64,000 bases of DNA from Mytilus galloprovincialis (GCF_965363235.1 NC_134838.1:15470441-15534440), one strand, 5' to 3'. Numbered from the stretch's first letter, positions 1 through 12,010 are shown. Notes: generated by a model not told the origin, from the sequence alone. A program made the numbers and translations.

Positions 1-366
1 AATTGTCTATTGCACTTAGACAACGGTAGACAAGATATGTTGTACACGGTAGCACAACCAATTGTTTTGGATTATATATCCTGTAGTGGTAGCACGTCAT
101 AGGGTTACTTCAACATATAATCAGAACTAATTCAAGAGCAGTGATAGAAAACGACAGTGAATTTCCATGTGATATTGCATTTATACATGATAAACACAAT
201 GTGAAAATAACATTTATGGCATTCGATAGCTGTGAGTTAAACTATGATACTTCAGGACCCTTGCTGTATCAAAAAGAACCTTATCGTTCAAGACAAAAAG
301 ACATTAATCTGAAAAAGCATGAAGTGCTGACATGTTCTGAAATCATTCATGCTTTGTATATTTTAG
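1..366. other. Partial intron of gene A at window edge
   Basis: This is the left part of the intron before gene A exon 5. I searched it for the DTPG-bearing exon 4 seen in B, C and D and did not find it, so exons 1-4 must lie left of the window or be lost. The open frame that starts near 141 is intron sequence running by chance into the real exon at 367. Confidence 0.6.
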
Positions 367-2149
367 TTGAAGGATTTTCTATGTATATAGTCAACTCTTC
401 AGAAGAAGATTTCAGTCCATCGTCCACTTTATTTATTTGCAATAAATGGGATGTCGTACCACCGAAGGACAGAGAAGAAATAAAGCGGGGAATTGTGTAC
501 CGACTAGAACAAATATTTCAGGGACTTCGACAAGATCAAATATTTTACTTTTCAACAACAGAGGTAATTGCTCAAAGATTTGAAATCAATACAAGAAATT
601 TGCTGTCAATATTTATTTTCTTGGAATTTTTATAGCAAAGTTCTATCATGAAATTAAAAAGGAATTGTTGTATTTGATATGAAGATTTTCCTCACCAAAT
701 ATTAGTTACTGATTCACTTTAGAGTGGCGGTATTCTTTATTTAGTCCATCCATCCATCATTATCGAAAGCTTATTATTCACCTTCTTTCAATTCTCAGTT
801 GTACCATTTAATCGGTTTTCAGATCAACAAAGCTTTTGTCAAAGTTTGTTTGAATGAATTTAATAGAAAAGTTACATTAGTCATATCAGTTGTTTTGGCC
901 ATAATGATGTTATGTGTATCTTAATGCGATTTAATACATTTTTATAAGAAACATCATATTTTACGAGTTTCTTCTTAAATTGATTATATTCACAGATGCT
1001 CAAAATTCAACTTCAGTTCCCACAGTGTATATGTATTTCTTATGCCTAGTCATTAAACTCGTTTTGGTGGGCGATATTAAAATGTTCTTTCATATATTTA
1101 GGACAAGCGTGAAATAGAATTCGGAACCATAAACTCTGGTCATGAAGATTTTACCTCGAATGGACTGCAGCGATTGTTTCCAGCCAGTTTACGTCAACAA
1201 CTCAATTCACATTATCGGTAATTATAGATAAAATATTTTGTAACTTATGGTGATAGTAAAGCATGCCAAACTGAGAAAGTGGCGAAACAACTGCACAAAC
1301 TAAGGAGAAATGTAATATTCTCTCATTGGTGTATATCCTACATCTTAACGCCTTCGCTATAAGTAAAAGGATAGGTTACGACTTTTTCAAAAAAAAGAAA
1401 ATTCCATAATTATGCACCCTTCCATAATTAAATTTATTTGCTTTATAATTGGTTCACGAGAAAACGCACACGTTTACGATTAGTTTGGACATCGTGTCAT
1501 TCCTCTGAGACCCATTACTTTACCGAGACCGAATGTAATTATTTGATTATTATGAATTTTATTCTAAATTTTAGGTGGTTGTCGCAGATCCTTAAAAGAG
1601 CCAATTACTCCCTTAAAGTATCTAAGACATTGGACGCTGTAGACAAAGAAGAAATGACCAAAAAAAATGGACGGAATAAAACGTAATATGGACGCTTTAG
1701 AGGCTAAATCCAGACAAACGATTGACGATCTGAGAAAAGGACTACAATATGAGATAACTGATTTGCATAAAACAACAGCTGACGTGTTAAGGTCACGAAA
1801 CATGCTCAGCACATTAACTGACTGGAACCAGGTTAAATGTCCACCTCCTGATGATTCTAAGAAGTTGGCAAAGGAAGCAGCCGAAAGAATTGCCAGTAAA
1901 GTTGCAGCAGAGTTAAACAGATGGGAAAAGGAGCAACGAATTATACACTCACTCAAAGAGAAAATGATTAAGAAATTCAAACGAGATTGTGAACTACTAG
2001 AGGACCAAATCATAAAAATAGAAGGTAAAGTCTCTTTTACAGTCATGATTTGTTTTTTATATTGATAAAGATACCAGGCTTGTAACTTTGTAACCCAGAG
2101 AGTTTGTTACTAGTTTCGAGATATATATAAACAAAAAAATACTAGTTAT

Positions 2150-2290
2150 CAAAAGTACCAGGATAATAAGTTAATACGCCAGACGCGCGTTTCGCCTACA
2201 TAAGACTCATCAGTGACGCTCAGATCAAAAAAGTTGTAAAGCCAAACAAGTACAAAGTTGAAGATCATTGATACAGTATAACACAACACA
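2150..2290 (-). repeat. Mussel interspersed repeat (ACGCGCGT family), antisense
   Basis: It contains the core 'cgccagacgcgcgtttcgcc' followed by 'actcatcagtgacgctc'. The same core in sense orientation recurs at 32220-32310, 32580-32660 and 53020-53090. It lies in intron 7 of gene A. Confidence 0.7.
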
Positions 2291-2569
2291 TAAATTGATG
2301 CTAAAAATAAGAAAACAACTGGAATTTCACTTCTGCAAAAAATCTCAAATCTCCCATATTTACCGTCTTTCTGTGTGCAGTCAAATTGAAGAATAAGTTG
2401 TCTGTCTAATATAATCTTATTTACATTGAAGCATGATAGAATATACTCAATGGTCGAGTTTGAGAATAACAGTGCTTGTATAATTATTAAAAATCAAATC
2501 TGGAAAACATTTAATTCGTTTGGAAATTACAAATCTGGTAAAAAAAAAATGATTAAGTTAAAAACATGC

Positions 2570-2650
2570 TGTTTTTGTCTGCTCTATGGTCGGGTTGTTG
2601 TCGCTTTGACACATTTCCTATTTCCTTTCTCAATTTTATGGTTTTCTTTT
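2570..2650 (-). repeat. Interspersed repeat fragment (agacaacaacccgacc family)
   Basis: Reverse complement of the 'gtgtcaaagagacaacaacc' repeat seen in sense at 17495-17590 and 43155-43280. Short fragment in intron 7 of gene A. Confidence 0.55.
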
Positions 2651-3630
2651 TTAATGAGTAAGTAACACATATTAAAGAATACATTTTCTTCCATTAAAAG
2701 GTACTCTTGTCGGAGAACAGGATAAAAAGATAATAAACGACCTCCACAAATCAATGAAAAAGCAAGCACCAGTAAAATCCTTATGGAGAAAAGCGAAAAG
2801 AGATGGTGCTGATGATGACGTCAGAGGTTTAGGGGGAGCGGTAGGAGCTGTCGGTTCAGTTATTGCCAGTAACAAAAGATTTAGGGAAATATGCAAAGGT
2901 TATAAGAAAGATTACAATACAAAGAAAATGGCAGAGGCAACAGTGATGTTTATCGAGTCCCCCTTTCAAGGAAATGAATTACTAGACAAAATTTCAAACT
3001 ATCTTGGAAAATTGGTAAAAGGTGTGGACGAAATTGCCAAGAAAATACCAGAATTTCTTAAAGCAGATAGTCAGCTTCTGGAAAAGATCACACACAGTGT
3101 ACGAGATACAGATGACAAGATGAGAAAGATGTATCCACAATTAATTTCCTCAGGTCACACAATTCAAGGTGAACTGGATCTCTTTTACGTTTATTACATC
3201 ATGGACATGGACTACAGATTAAGTGACGTTGAATGGGACAGAGTCGATCTTTTAGGAAGTGGAAGTTTTGCAGACGTGTTCAAAGGTCAACTTAAACTAC
3301 CTAACCAGAATGAAAATGTTGCACTGAAGTATTGCAAAGATCCATTGTCGGAGAAAGTTATATCAGACATTTTATTAGAAGATAGAACGTTAAGGTATTA
3401 GTATTACTCTTAAGTCAATATCAAAACAATGTTAGTTGTATATGTCACATGTGTTGTTTTAATGTAAAAAATGGTTTTGTTGTCAATTTCAGTGATGTAT
3501 AGTGGAATTTTAAAGCATTTAAGAGGTAGTATCTCGATTCTTATGTTTAAAGTTTTTTTACAATACCCGAAGCGTTGCAACAAAAATTGAAAATTGTTGG
3601 TGTTTTTTTTTCTCTCGATTTGATTTATTA

Positions 3631-5780
3631 GGTCTTTCCACTTTTCCGTGGAAAGACCTATTGGATTTCTTCTGATTATTAGGTCTTTCAACCTTTTCGG
3701 TTGAAAGACCTATTGGTTTTGTTCTGATTATTATTATTATTATTTTTTTTCTTCCGCCAACTTTTTTTTCCTTCGCTGTATTTTTGTTTCGCAAGATGTC
3801 GCTAAGACATATGGTATATAATATCGAACAGTTATTACGCTTTTGTAACTGACTCCGCATAGCCAAAATCTTTCCCATATAAGAGTTATCTCCCCAAACA
3901 CTGTTTTTCTTGTTATCGCGTAATCTTCACAACCGTATAAGAAACCGACAAATTATTTTTGCAACTTGCTCATTATATCCTCAGGATGTGCTGTTTTATT
4001 TTGACCGAAGCCGTATAGAGATTCCATATGAGAGTTATTTCCCCTTTTGTATTTGAAATTTTGAAATGTATTTTAAACTGGAAAACCATAAGTGATAGAG
4101 ACCTAGGGTACTTTGATTTAAGATCCTTGGTCCAAAAAAATGAAAATTAGGTCAAGGTCAAAGGTCAAGGTCAAATTGTAAATTTTGATTTTGGCTTATT
4201 TTCACTTATTTTCATTAACCTTATAAGATATCAACAAATTATTTTTACTAAATTGTTAGTTGCGACATGTCGTAACTTATAAATTTTGGTTGCAAGGGTG
4301 CGTAGACAATAAATGGGAGTTTTCGCCCCTCTTATATTTAGAATTATGCGTAAAGTGATATTACTCATAAACCATACATATTAAGGAACTAGTGTCTTTT
4401 GATTCGAGATGTTTAGTCTATGACCTTGAAATTGAGGTCAAAGTCAAAGGTTAATTGGACGTTCTAGATTTTGACCTTTGCTCTAAATTCATATTTATTC
4501 ATCATAAAGCCATAGGAACTGACATTTTCAACTGAATTTTAATATTTTCATATCAAAATAGATCTTTATTAGTTGAAAGACCTTCAATTGTTCTCTGAAC
4601 AATTGGTTTTTAATTATTATTATTATTATTATTTTTTTTCTTCCGCCAACTTTTTATTCCTTCGCAGTTTTTTTGTTTCGCAAGATGTCGATTAGACATA
4701 TGGTACATGATATCGAACAGTTATTACGCTTTTGTAACTGACACCGCGTAACCAAAATCTTTTCAATGTAAGAGTTATCTCCCCGAACACTGATTTTCTT
4801 GTGATCGCTTAATATTCGCAACCGTATAAGAAACCGACAAATTTATTTTACCAAATTGCTTGATATCTCCTCAGGATGATTTGATTTATTTTGACCGAAG
4901 CTATCCGGAGACTCCATATGAGAGTTATTTCCCTTTTATATTTGATATAAGTGATATGCATTTTTAACTGGAAAACCATAAGTGTTACAGGCCTAGGGTC
5001 TTTTGTTTTGAGGTCCTTGGTCCAAAAAAATGAAAATGAGGTCAAGGTCAAAGGTCAAGGTCATGATTAAAATTTTGATTTTGGCTTGTGATCTCTTATT
5101 TTCAGAAATCATATAAGATATTGACAAAATATTTTCATAAAATTGTTAGTTACAACATGTAGTAACACATAAATTTTAGTCGAAAGGGTACGTAGACATT
5201 TGACGTGAGTTTTCCCCCCTTTTTATATCTAATATCATACGTACGGTAGTATAACTCATGAACAATATAAAGTAGAGGATTAGAGTCTTTTGATTTGAGG
5301 TCCTTGATTTATGACCTTGAAATTGAGCTCAAGGTCATATGCTAATTAAACGTTCTAGATTTTGACCTTTGCTTTTACCTCATATGTACACATGAGAAAG
5401 CCATGGGACTGTTTGCATTAAGTTGTAAGCAATGTGACCTTAAAATACACAACCGGAAGTGACCTTTTGTAAACCGGAAGTAGCTATTTTTTGCACTAAA
5501 TTAATGTAAAAGTATATAGAACCATATATTTTTGGAATCAGTGTCAAGAAAACTGTCAAACAATACCGGAAGTAAACTTTTTAAACCGGAAGTAAAAGAT
5601 TATCTCCCTTTTCTATTTTTTTTTTATAGAAACCATATATTTTTGGAATAAGCGTTCAATAAGCTGTCATTTGACGCTAAACTTGACATTTAAAACCAAA
5701 TTTTAATATTTTCATATAAAAAAAGGTCTTAACTGGTGGAAAGACCATCAATGGTTCTCTGAACGATTGGTTTTTAATTG
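3631..5780 (+). repeat. Duplicated ~1 kb repeat with GGTCTTTC hairpins
   Basis: Two strong hairpins at 3631-3658 and 3682-3710 have GGTCTTTC / GAAAGACC arms. Two diverged copies of a longer unit follow, about 3726-4612 and 4613-5780. Each starts with a (ATT)n tract plus 'cttccgccaac', then 'tttcgcaagatgtcg' and 'aaggtcaaaggtcaaggtca', and ends with 'gaaagacc..caat..ttctctgaac'. The whole block fills most of intron 8 of gene A. No coding capacity is seen. Confidence 0.8.
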
Positions 5781-7219
5781 TTCATTGCTTTTTTTTTTTA
5801 ATTCCGTGGCAAATGTTACAGTAACATAGTATTAGAGAACGATATGAATGATAAATTTAATCGGAAAACGGCGATTTACAAAAGAATAAAATGTTACAGT
5901 TGTACACATTTTGATTTCAGGGAACTACATCATCCAAATATGATACAATATTATGGATCTTCTTTACAACAGAGTGGGAAAACCAGGAGAATGGTTCACT
6001 GGATTATGATAATGGAGTACTGCGATGACACACTGAAAAGTAAATTCATTAGCCCAGACTACGAAAACCCTGGTAAAGTTGAAATATACTCTGTACAGAT
6101 AGAGCAAATGGAGGAGCTTGCAAGATATGCTGTCCAGATATGTGGAGGATTGGAGTTTCTACACAAGAAGAAAATGGTTGATCGTGATATGAAATTAGAA
6201 AACATTTTGGTAAATTTATTAAAATCTGTAAAAAACTGACAATATTGATTTTAGATCAATTTAAACGATTGCATCTCATTGATATTATTTTCAGTTTTAG
6301 TTGAGGTCATGTTGAACAATACTTATTTTTCTGTGCAATGTTTTGTTGTTTCCTGTTAGTCGTTTCGTCATTCTCGCTCCTTTGACCCCAAAAAATCATT
6401 TATTCGACTTCCTACATTGTATATGGGACATCTATATTTGACTTTAAGTAGTGGAAATATACTGGCTGATACAACAATCGACAAATAGTATCAAGGTTAC
6501 AAAAAAGAAGCACTAAAATATGTAGTGTATTTTTCAACTGGTAGATATTCTTATGTTCATCTAAATATATTCTAACAATTATTACTGTATACTTTTTATC
6601 AAACTTTCAAACCAATCAAATATTCATTGCTGACTTTACATTACCTTTTGTCTTGCAGACGGTGAAAAAAGATGGACAAGACATAGTCAAACTTACCGAC
6701 GTAGGGTTAACGAAAAGGGAAGATCACATTGGTGGATCAATTTTAGGTTCACCTGTGTATATGGCACCGGAAGTACTTGTTCCGAAAGGAATCTATGACA
6801 GAAGAGCTGATATTTATGCACTCGGAATAATGGTGTGGGAAATGTGGTATGGAATTGACGCCGCAGACCATATACAGCAACAACTGTATACCTCTCTGGA
6901 AAAAGCGGTAGTGGACGAAGGACTGCGACCTTCGTTATCATTGAAATATAAACCAGACGAAAACTGGCAAAATCTAATAAAAGCATGCTGGGCTAAAGGT
7001 CAAAATCAGAGACCCGAAGTTACAGATATAAAAATATTTTTTGAAAAATTTCTGCGACATTAGTACAAGGATATAACAATTTGCAATTAGTTCTGAATTA
7101 TTTTTTGTTTGCGGAAGTAGTGACTATGGTATGCGATTTGCAAAGCTAAAGGGAAAACAATATTAAGAAGCTGATACAGTACATAACTCAATATAAAGGG
7201 GCATAGACACTTTTGATTC

Positions 7220-7225
7220 AATAAA
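7220..7225 (+). promoter_or_regulatory. Candidate polyadenylation signal, gene A
   Basis: AATAAA lies 157 nt past the gene A stop and is the first canonical hexamer downstream. Confidence 0.35.
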
Positions 7226-7416
7226 TAAACACTTTGAAATGCATAATATATAGATATGAAATTAATAATTATGAACATGACTTTCATTATTGACATATAA
7301 AATGTCGAAAACAACAAATCTTTATAGAATATATTCAAACCAGTGTAGCTGTGGCCATTGATTGACGACCTTAAATTATCCCATTGACTGGGGCAGATTA
7401 TGTGAACGTTTGTCTG

Positions 7417-7676
7417 TAACGACCGCTGCTCACTATGTACTTGTTAAAGACACTTAAACTGTGGGGTCACAAAAGGTTCTCAACACCTTAATAAAGAAAT
7501 TAGAAAAACTAATCAGGAATAACACGATGTTTTGATTTATATCAATAATATAAATCAAAACATAAAGTTATTCCTGATTAACTTTCCGAATTATTTTAAT
7601 ATTAAAGGCGTTAAGAACCTTTGGTGACCCTACAGTTTAAATTCTATAATAAGTAAGTAGTGAGCAGTTGTCGTTA
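7417..7676. mobile_element. Foldback MITE
   Basis: About 260 bp that folds almost end to end. The left end TAACGACCGCTGCTCACTA pairs with the right end (reverse complement TAACGACAACTGCTCACTA), and the inner arms (GGGTCAC, AATCAGGAATAAC, TTTTGATTTATAT) continue to a small central loop. Non-autonomous, no coding sequence. Confidence 0.75.
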
Positions 7677-7950
7677 TTGTCCATTTGACTTCTATATATT
7701 TGCAGAAAATAATTCTTAAAAATTCATTTTTATGAATTAATTATTTTTTCCTTGATGTATGTTAATATATGGTATATACGAACTCTGACTATTAATTTCA
7801 AAATTTTTGGTCAATATTTAAAAAAGTTTCCCATTAGGTCTCTATGTTAATTTTATTTTTTGAAATGTTGATTACCTGATGGAGTAAGTATAAGTAGTGT
7901 AACGGCCTTCTAAACAAAACAAAAACAACATTCATTAAGCAATATCATTA

Positions 7951-8330
7951 AACTTTATTTTCCGCTATATAGATGATGTTCTCTCTAAATAATTCAAAAT
8001 TTTGTGTCTATGTTGAACGCATCTATCCCATCGAACTAGAGATCATGGATACAACAGATACAGTCAAGTAGGCCTCATATCTTGACTAAACTCTAGAAAT
8101 TGACAATGCGGGTCGGTTGAAAACAAAACTTTACGACAAAAGAGATCATTTCAGCTTCCCAATTGTGAACTTTCCATTTCTAAGTAGCAACATTCATGCA
8201 GCGCCTGCATACGGAGTATATATCTCCCAATTGATACGATATTCCCGTGCTTGTATTTTATATCATGATTTCCTAGAGGATTGCTGCTCACAAGGAAGCT
8301 ATTAAATCAAGAGTTCCAAATGGTGAAGTT
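7951..8330 (+). pseudogene. Reverse transcriptase relic (YIDD motif)
   Basis: 'FRYIDDV' is encoded at 7960-7980, the YxDD catalytic box of reverse transcriptases. A small deletion then shifts the frame, followed by VERIYPIELEI and KTKLYDKRDHFSFPIVNFPF. There are in-frame stops within the ASYLD segment. The same family occurs antisense at 23760-24430. I cannot fix the element class; a Penelope-like RT is one option. It is dead by frameshift and stops. Confidence 0.75.
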
Positions 8331-8769
8331 GAAATAATCCCTTCGGACATTATTATGTTTTACGTTTTGTAATTTTCTTTATTATTTCCTATCCTTCCTA
8401 TATACTTAATCATGCTGTATATATTATATATACTTACATATTGTGGACGAATGAAGAGGCAAATCACTTTTTTCCTAATGTCTTCTTCTTTTAAAAAAAA
8501 CATGTAAATGCTTGAAATAATAAGTCTATTAACATGTATCACATTTTCCGTCTCAAAATATTTTCACATAATAGAAACGATGATTAATAAACCAATAGAA
8601 CACAGATTTTGCAATGAAACGTTCATTTTGATCTGATTAGCTCTTTAAAGAATGAACAGTAAATTATTGGGTTTGGTTCAGTCTTTCAGTAATCTTTCAG
8701 ACCTATAATTAACTGTGATACACTTGGAGCGAATTTATTGCAAGTCAAACCAGTTTGAGTTTGGTTTTT

Positions 8770-8822
8770 GGGTTTAGAAAACCAGTTAAGGGTTTAGAAA
8801 ATCGTTTAAGGGTTTAGAACAA
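8770..8822. repeat. Short tandem repeat (gggtttagaaaaccagttaa)
   Basis: About 2.5 imperfect 20-bp units sit near the left end of the Harbinger-like element, possibly subterminal repeats bound by its transposase. Confidence 0.5.
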
Positions 8823-8887
8823 ACAGTTTGTAACTACACCATGGTTTGCTTAATTTCGGTGAACGTATCGTTTCATTACATAACATG

Positions 8888-9095
8888 TTTTGCTTTTCGT
8901 TCATTTTTTGGTACATTTATTAGGCCGTTAGTTAACTCGTTTAAATTGTTTTACATTTGTGATTTCGGGGTCTTTTATAGCTGACTGTGCATGCGGTATG
9001 GGCTTTGCTCATTGTTGAAGGCTTACGGTGACCTATAGCTTTTTTTTGTGGAGAGTTGTCTCATTGACAATCATACCACATCTTCATTTTTATAT
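8888..9095 (-). repeat. Abundant mussel interspersed repeat (GAGACAACTC family), antisense
   Basis: Reverse complement of the sequence at 18215-18420 and 49410-49650: 'attgccaatgagacaactct', 'caacaatgagcaaagcccat' and 'aactaacggcct' are shared. It is inserted inside the Harbinger-like element. Confidence 0.7.
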
Positions 9096-9224
9096 TGCTG
9101 ATATTCTTAGGATGATAGATTGGTTATCACAAAGCGGGGATGAGAGCGTAGATACATGATAAAGGCAACTTAATCACCATTTTTAAGCAGAACATGTCAG
9201 TTCACATTTATGTTTGCTTTTATA

Positions 9225-9895
9225 GAGAAACGTAGAAAGATAGCCAGAACTGAAGACTATGGTGAAAATGCACTTCCAGTGTACTCCTCTGATGGCTTTA
9301 GATAACATTTCAGAATGAGCAGATCCAGATTTGACAGAGTAGTCATTCATTATTCCATAGATTAAATGTTGGAAATAAGTGAGGCATTATGAAAGTGACT
9401 GTATACAGAGGAGAACAGCTGTTAATATTTATTAGATATGCCTCTTCCTAACAAACACTGAGAGAAATAACTTTGGCTTACGTGAGGGTACTGTTCATGC
9501 CATTTGTCCATAGAGCACCGTCTAATATGCTACCCGATTTGTTTAAATAGCCTACCAGATTAAAATTCCTCGAAACTATCAACAGTTTTTTTTCAAGCAC
9601 AAAGATTTTCCTTGTGTCATAGGTGCTATATTACATGGCCCCCATATACCTGATGTTGATGCTGAACAATACTATAAACCACAAGCACTTGTTGTCTCAG
9701 ATTTTTTGTTTCATTTATACTTTAATTTAACCTTTTTTTTATGAGAAAAGCGCATGTATTATAACCGAAAAATTAATTCCATCTATCGTACTGCAGGCAG
9801 TTTATGACCAAAATTTACATTTTCTGATTGTTTTATGTGGATGGCTGGGTTCAGCACATGATTCTAGGGTTTTGAAAAACTCGCCTGTTTATGGA
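9225..9895 (+). pseudogene. Decayed PIF/Harbinger-type transposase
   Basis: Read across several frames, the segment gives RRKIARTEDYG, then FRMSRSRFDRVV, FPCVIGAI..HIPDVDAEQYY, YYNRKINSIYR and GSAHDSRVLKNSPVYGK. These follow the order of the Harbinger DDE transposase, including the FRMSR N-terminal box, the 'VIGAIDGTHI' DDE block and the 'HDSRVFRNSPLY' block. The first DDE Asp region reads GAILHGPHI, so the catalytic Asp appears lost. Multiple frameshifts and stops make it non-functional. Confidence 0.65.
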
Positions 9896-9929
9896 AAAGG
9901 ATTTGAAAATAAGGATAAATTTTCTCCCT

Positions 9930-10025
9930 GTATTGCAGACCCATTGGTGGCCTTTTGCGGTTTCCTGCTCTGAGGTCGATTTGTCTCTTTGACACATTCC
10001 CCATTTTCATCCTCAATTTTATTAA
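9930..10025 (-). repeat. Interspersed repeat fragment (agacaacaacccgacc family)
   Basis: 'ccattggtggcc' followed by 'tgtctctttgacacattccc' is the inverse of the sense copies at 17495 and 43155. Confidence 0.55.
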
Positions 10026-11474
10026 CTCTTGAATAAGTCTTATTCGGTAGGTATAATATATGCTTATTGTCGTTTAACATAAAAACACCAACAAACTTGA
10101 AAGTTATACCATAATGATAGTTACGCTTCTTTTCTGGTAATAACAAAATCGATGAACAAAACATACAAAATATCCTAGTAATATGTATTGACGAATCAAT
10201 AAGGTCACCTTTGGAAAAGGGAAACATTCTCAGATATAAGTTCCAATTGTTTTTCTTCATTTTGTCCTGGTGTTGCTGTTTAAGCTCTGACAAAAGCCAG
10301 TGTTGTTCTTTATTGAATTCCTCCTGCATAGTTTCTACATACTGCAACATGTTCCTTTGTGATCAATTCTTTTCCCACTATGAATATATGAATATAAATA
10401 AAATTAATAAACAGAACTTTAAGAAATGTAATCCGTGTCACCTGTATTTGCTTACTGCAGTGTGATTTGGATGGGGAGTTGTCTCATTTGGCATTCATAC
10501 CACATCTTTTTTATATTAAATGTCGAATACTGTTGACTAAAAACACCAATCGCTGTGTCTTCTCTTACAAAACAGCGTAGGAAAAATCAATATGTTTGAA
10601 TACATTATTTTCTAAAGCACTACTTTTTTTCTGGGAAAACTATGAAACTAGATCCAGGTTTTATTGTTTAAATCTGGATCAATAGTATATTGTATGTTAG
10701 AAAAGGTTCAGTTAGTCATTTGAATTAGATCTATTTTGTGTGGTTATTTTTCGGTTAATAATTAGGCAATACATTTTCCCAGTGTTTGAGCCATAGAATT
10801 AGTTTTTAATGTATGTGTTCAGTTTTGGTAAATAATTATGCATTTTCCCAATGTTTAAGTAATTTCAATTGGTTTATAGTGTATGCGTTTATGTGTCGAT
10901 AAAAAAAATATGCAGTCCATCTCCCAACAACAGATAAGAAAGATTTGACTTTGGAAGATGCATACAAGGATATTTTACCGTTTTTTCATGAAATTCATCT
11001 GAACGCACAATTCAGCACATGAGCTCGGAAGTTATAAATTAATAAGTTTGGGTTTGTGTTTATTTACCCAAGATTACTTGTGCTAATCAACATAGCACAT
11101 ATCACATTTTTGTTTACAGCCACTTCATTCAAACTCTGTTGGTTGGTTATAGATCTCATTGGTAATTATCCTACATCTCTTTATATTATTCTATATTATG
11201 TTTATATCATCATGAAAATACGTAATCCACCCACCTTTATCATGTTGGTCGCATATCCACTGTACTTTTTCTTCTAATTCAAGTCTCAATTTTCTTTGCG
11301 ACATCACTATATTTGTTGTTGAAACCAAACTATCAAACTGCACCATGAGCAGTTTGCTTAAATTCTAGAACTAATTTTAGATTACACGAGATAAACAAAA
11401 AAACAGTTTCAGTTTCAAACCAGTTTAAACCGGTTTGTGAAACAAAACCCAGTTTGATTGCAATAAATTGGCCC

Positions 11475-12010
11475 TTGATGTCTCTTAAGTTATTCTAGAA
11501 AAACAAAATATTTTAAAATCGTAAATCTAAAATAACGTTGAGGAGTTTATAAAATTGAAAAGCACAGAAAGAAAAGTCAAAACGCATCCATTGTTTTATC
11601 ATAATATAGTTTATATTTTTTCTTGTTTGCTTAAAAAAAATCGTAGTCTACGTTGAGCCCTCACAGATCCTCTTTTATTGAATATTCTATTCTACCAACC
11701 CAACAGAACAAGTCACTAAATTAATTGTTTAAAAATAATGTTTGGAGGTCTTATTGTCTGGTTATTTGTTATTCTAACAAATGATTATCATACTAATTAC
11801 ATATCTATACCACATCAATTTAAATGCCAAAGCTGTAATGAACGATCGGACAATTGTCGTTCTGACCGAACTACCTAGAAGCATATACAAGTATGTGAAA
11901 TACAATATGCTACTATCACAAGCATTTTCTTGCTAAATCTGAAAATTAAGAGTTACCAAAAAATACAAGATGGAAAATTTATCGACTACGTAAAGCGACA
12001 TGATATAAAA
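11475..12010 (+). other. 5' flank of gene B
   Basis: AT-rich sequence directly upstream of the gene B start codon. It must contain the 5' UTR and perhaps the promoter. I see no convincing TATA box or initiator and no repeat family that I recognise here. Confidence 0.35.

Larger units (their letters stand above)
367..7063 (+). pseudogene. Gene A: DSTYK-like GTPase-kinase paralogue, 3' part only, two frameshifts
   Basis: Six exons equivalent to exons 5-10 of the downstream paralogues are visible: 367-563, 1102-1217, 1575-2024, 2701-3394, 5921-6209 and 6659-7063 (TAG). All have AG acceptors and GT donors. They encode the G4 part of the GTPase (CNKWDVV), the stalk/coiled coil, the Gly-rich patch and the kinase (GSGSFADVFKG, ALK, DVG, APE). 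Exons 1-4 would lie left of the window. Exon 5 is 197 nt against 198 in B, C and D, and an in-frame TAG follows unless one base is restored near 382-390. Exon 7 is 450 nt against 449 in B and C, with the extra base in an A8 run at 1660-1667. The HRD motif reads DRD ('MVDRDMKLEN'), which removes the usual His. The closest paralogue by eye is gene B. I infer a recent pseudogene, but the A-run indel could be an assembly error and a second allele may be intact. Confidence 0.68.
8726..11474 (+). mobile_element. PIF/Harbinger-like DNA transposon remnant with terminal inverted repeats
   Basis: The left end GGAGCGAATTTATTGCAAGTC is matched by the inverted right end, ending ...GATTGCAATAAATTGGCCC at 11474. 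Both ends carry further inverted AAACCAGTTT/AAACCGGTTT motifs. A decayed transposase lies inside at 9225-9895. Later insertions include the repeats at 8888-9095, 9930-10025 and 10450-10520. An antisense frame near 10240-10350 is Gln/Lys-rich and could be debris of the second ORF these elements usually carry. I could not establish a target-site duplication. Confidence 0.55.

Noticed and set aside
141..366. Upstream half of a 164-codon open frame
   Set aside because: It is intron sequence. The paralogues place a splice acceptor at 365-366, and the frame continues into the exon only because of the 1-nt deletion.
1564..2046. Antisense 160-codon open frame
   Set aside because: It lies opposite the coiled-coil exon of gene A. 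Antisense of Lys/Glu-rich coding gives Ser/Phe/Leu-rich shadows, also seen at 14850-15113, 19871-20056 and 36736-37254.
9889..10350. Antisense 153-codon open frame near the Harbinger relic
   Set aside because: The 5' part is Gln/Lys-rich and could be debris of an accessory transposon ORF, but the 3' half is a known interspersed repeat. It is not supported as a gene.
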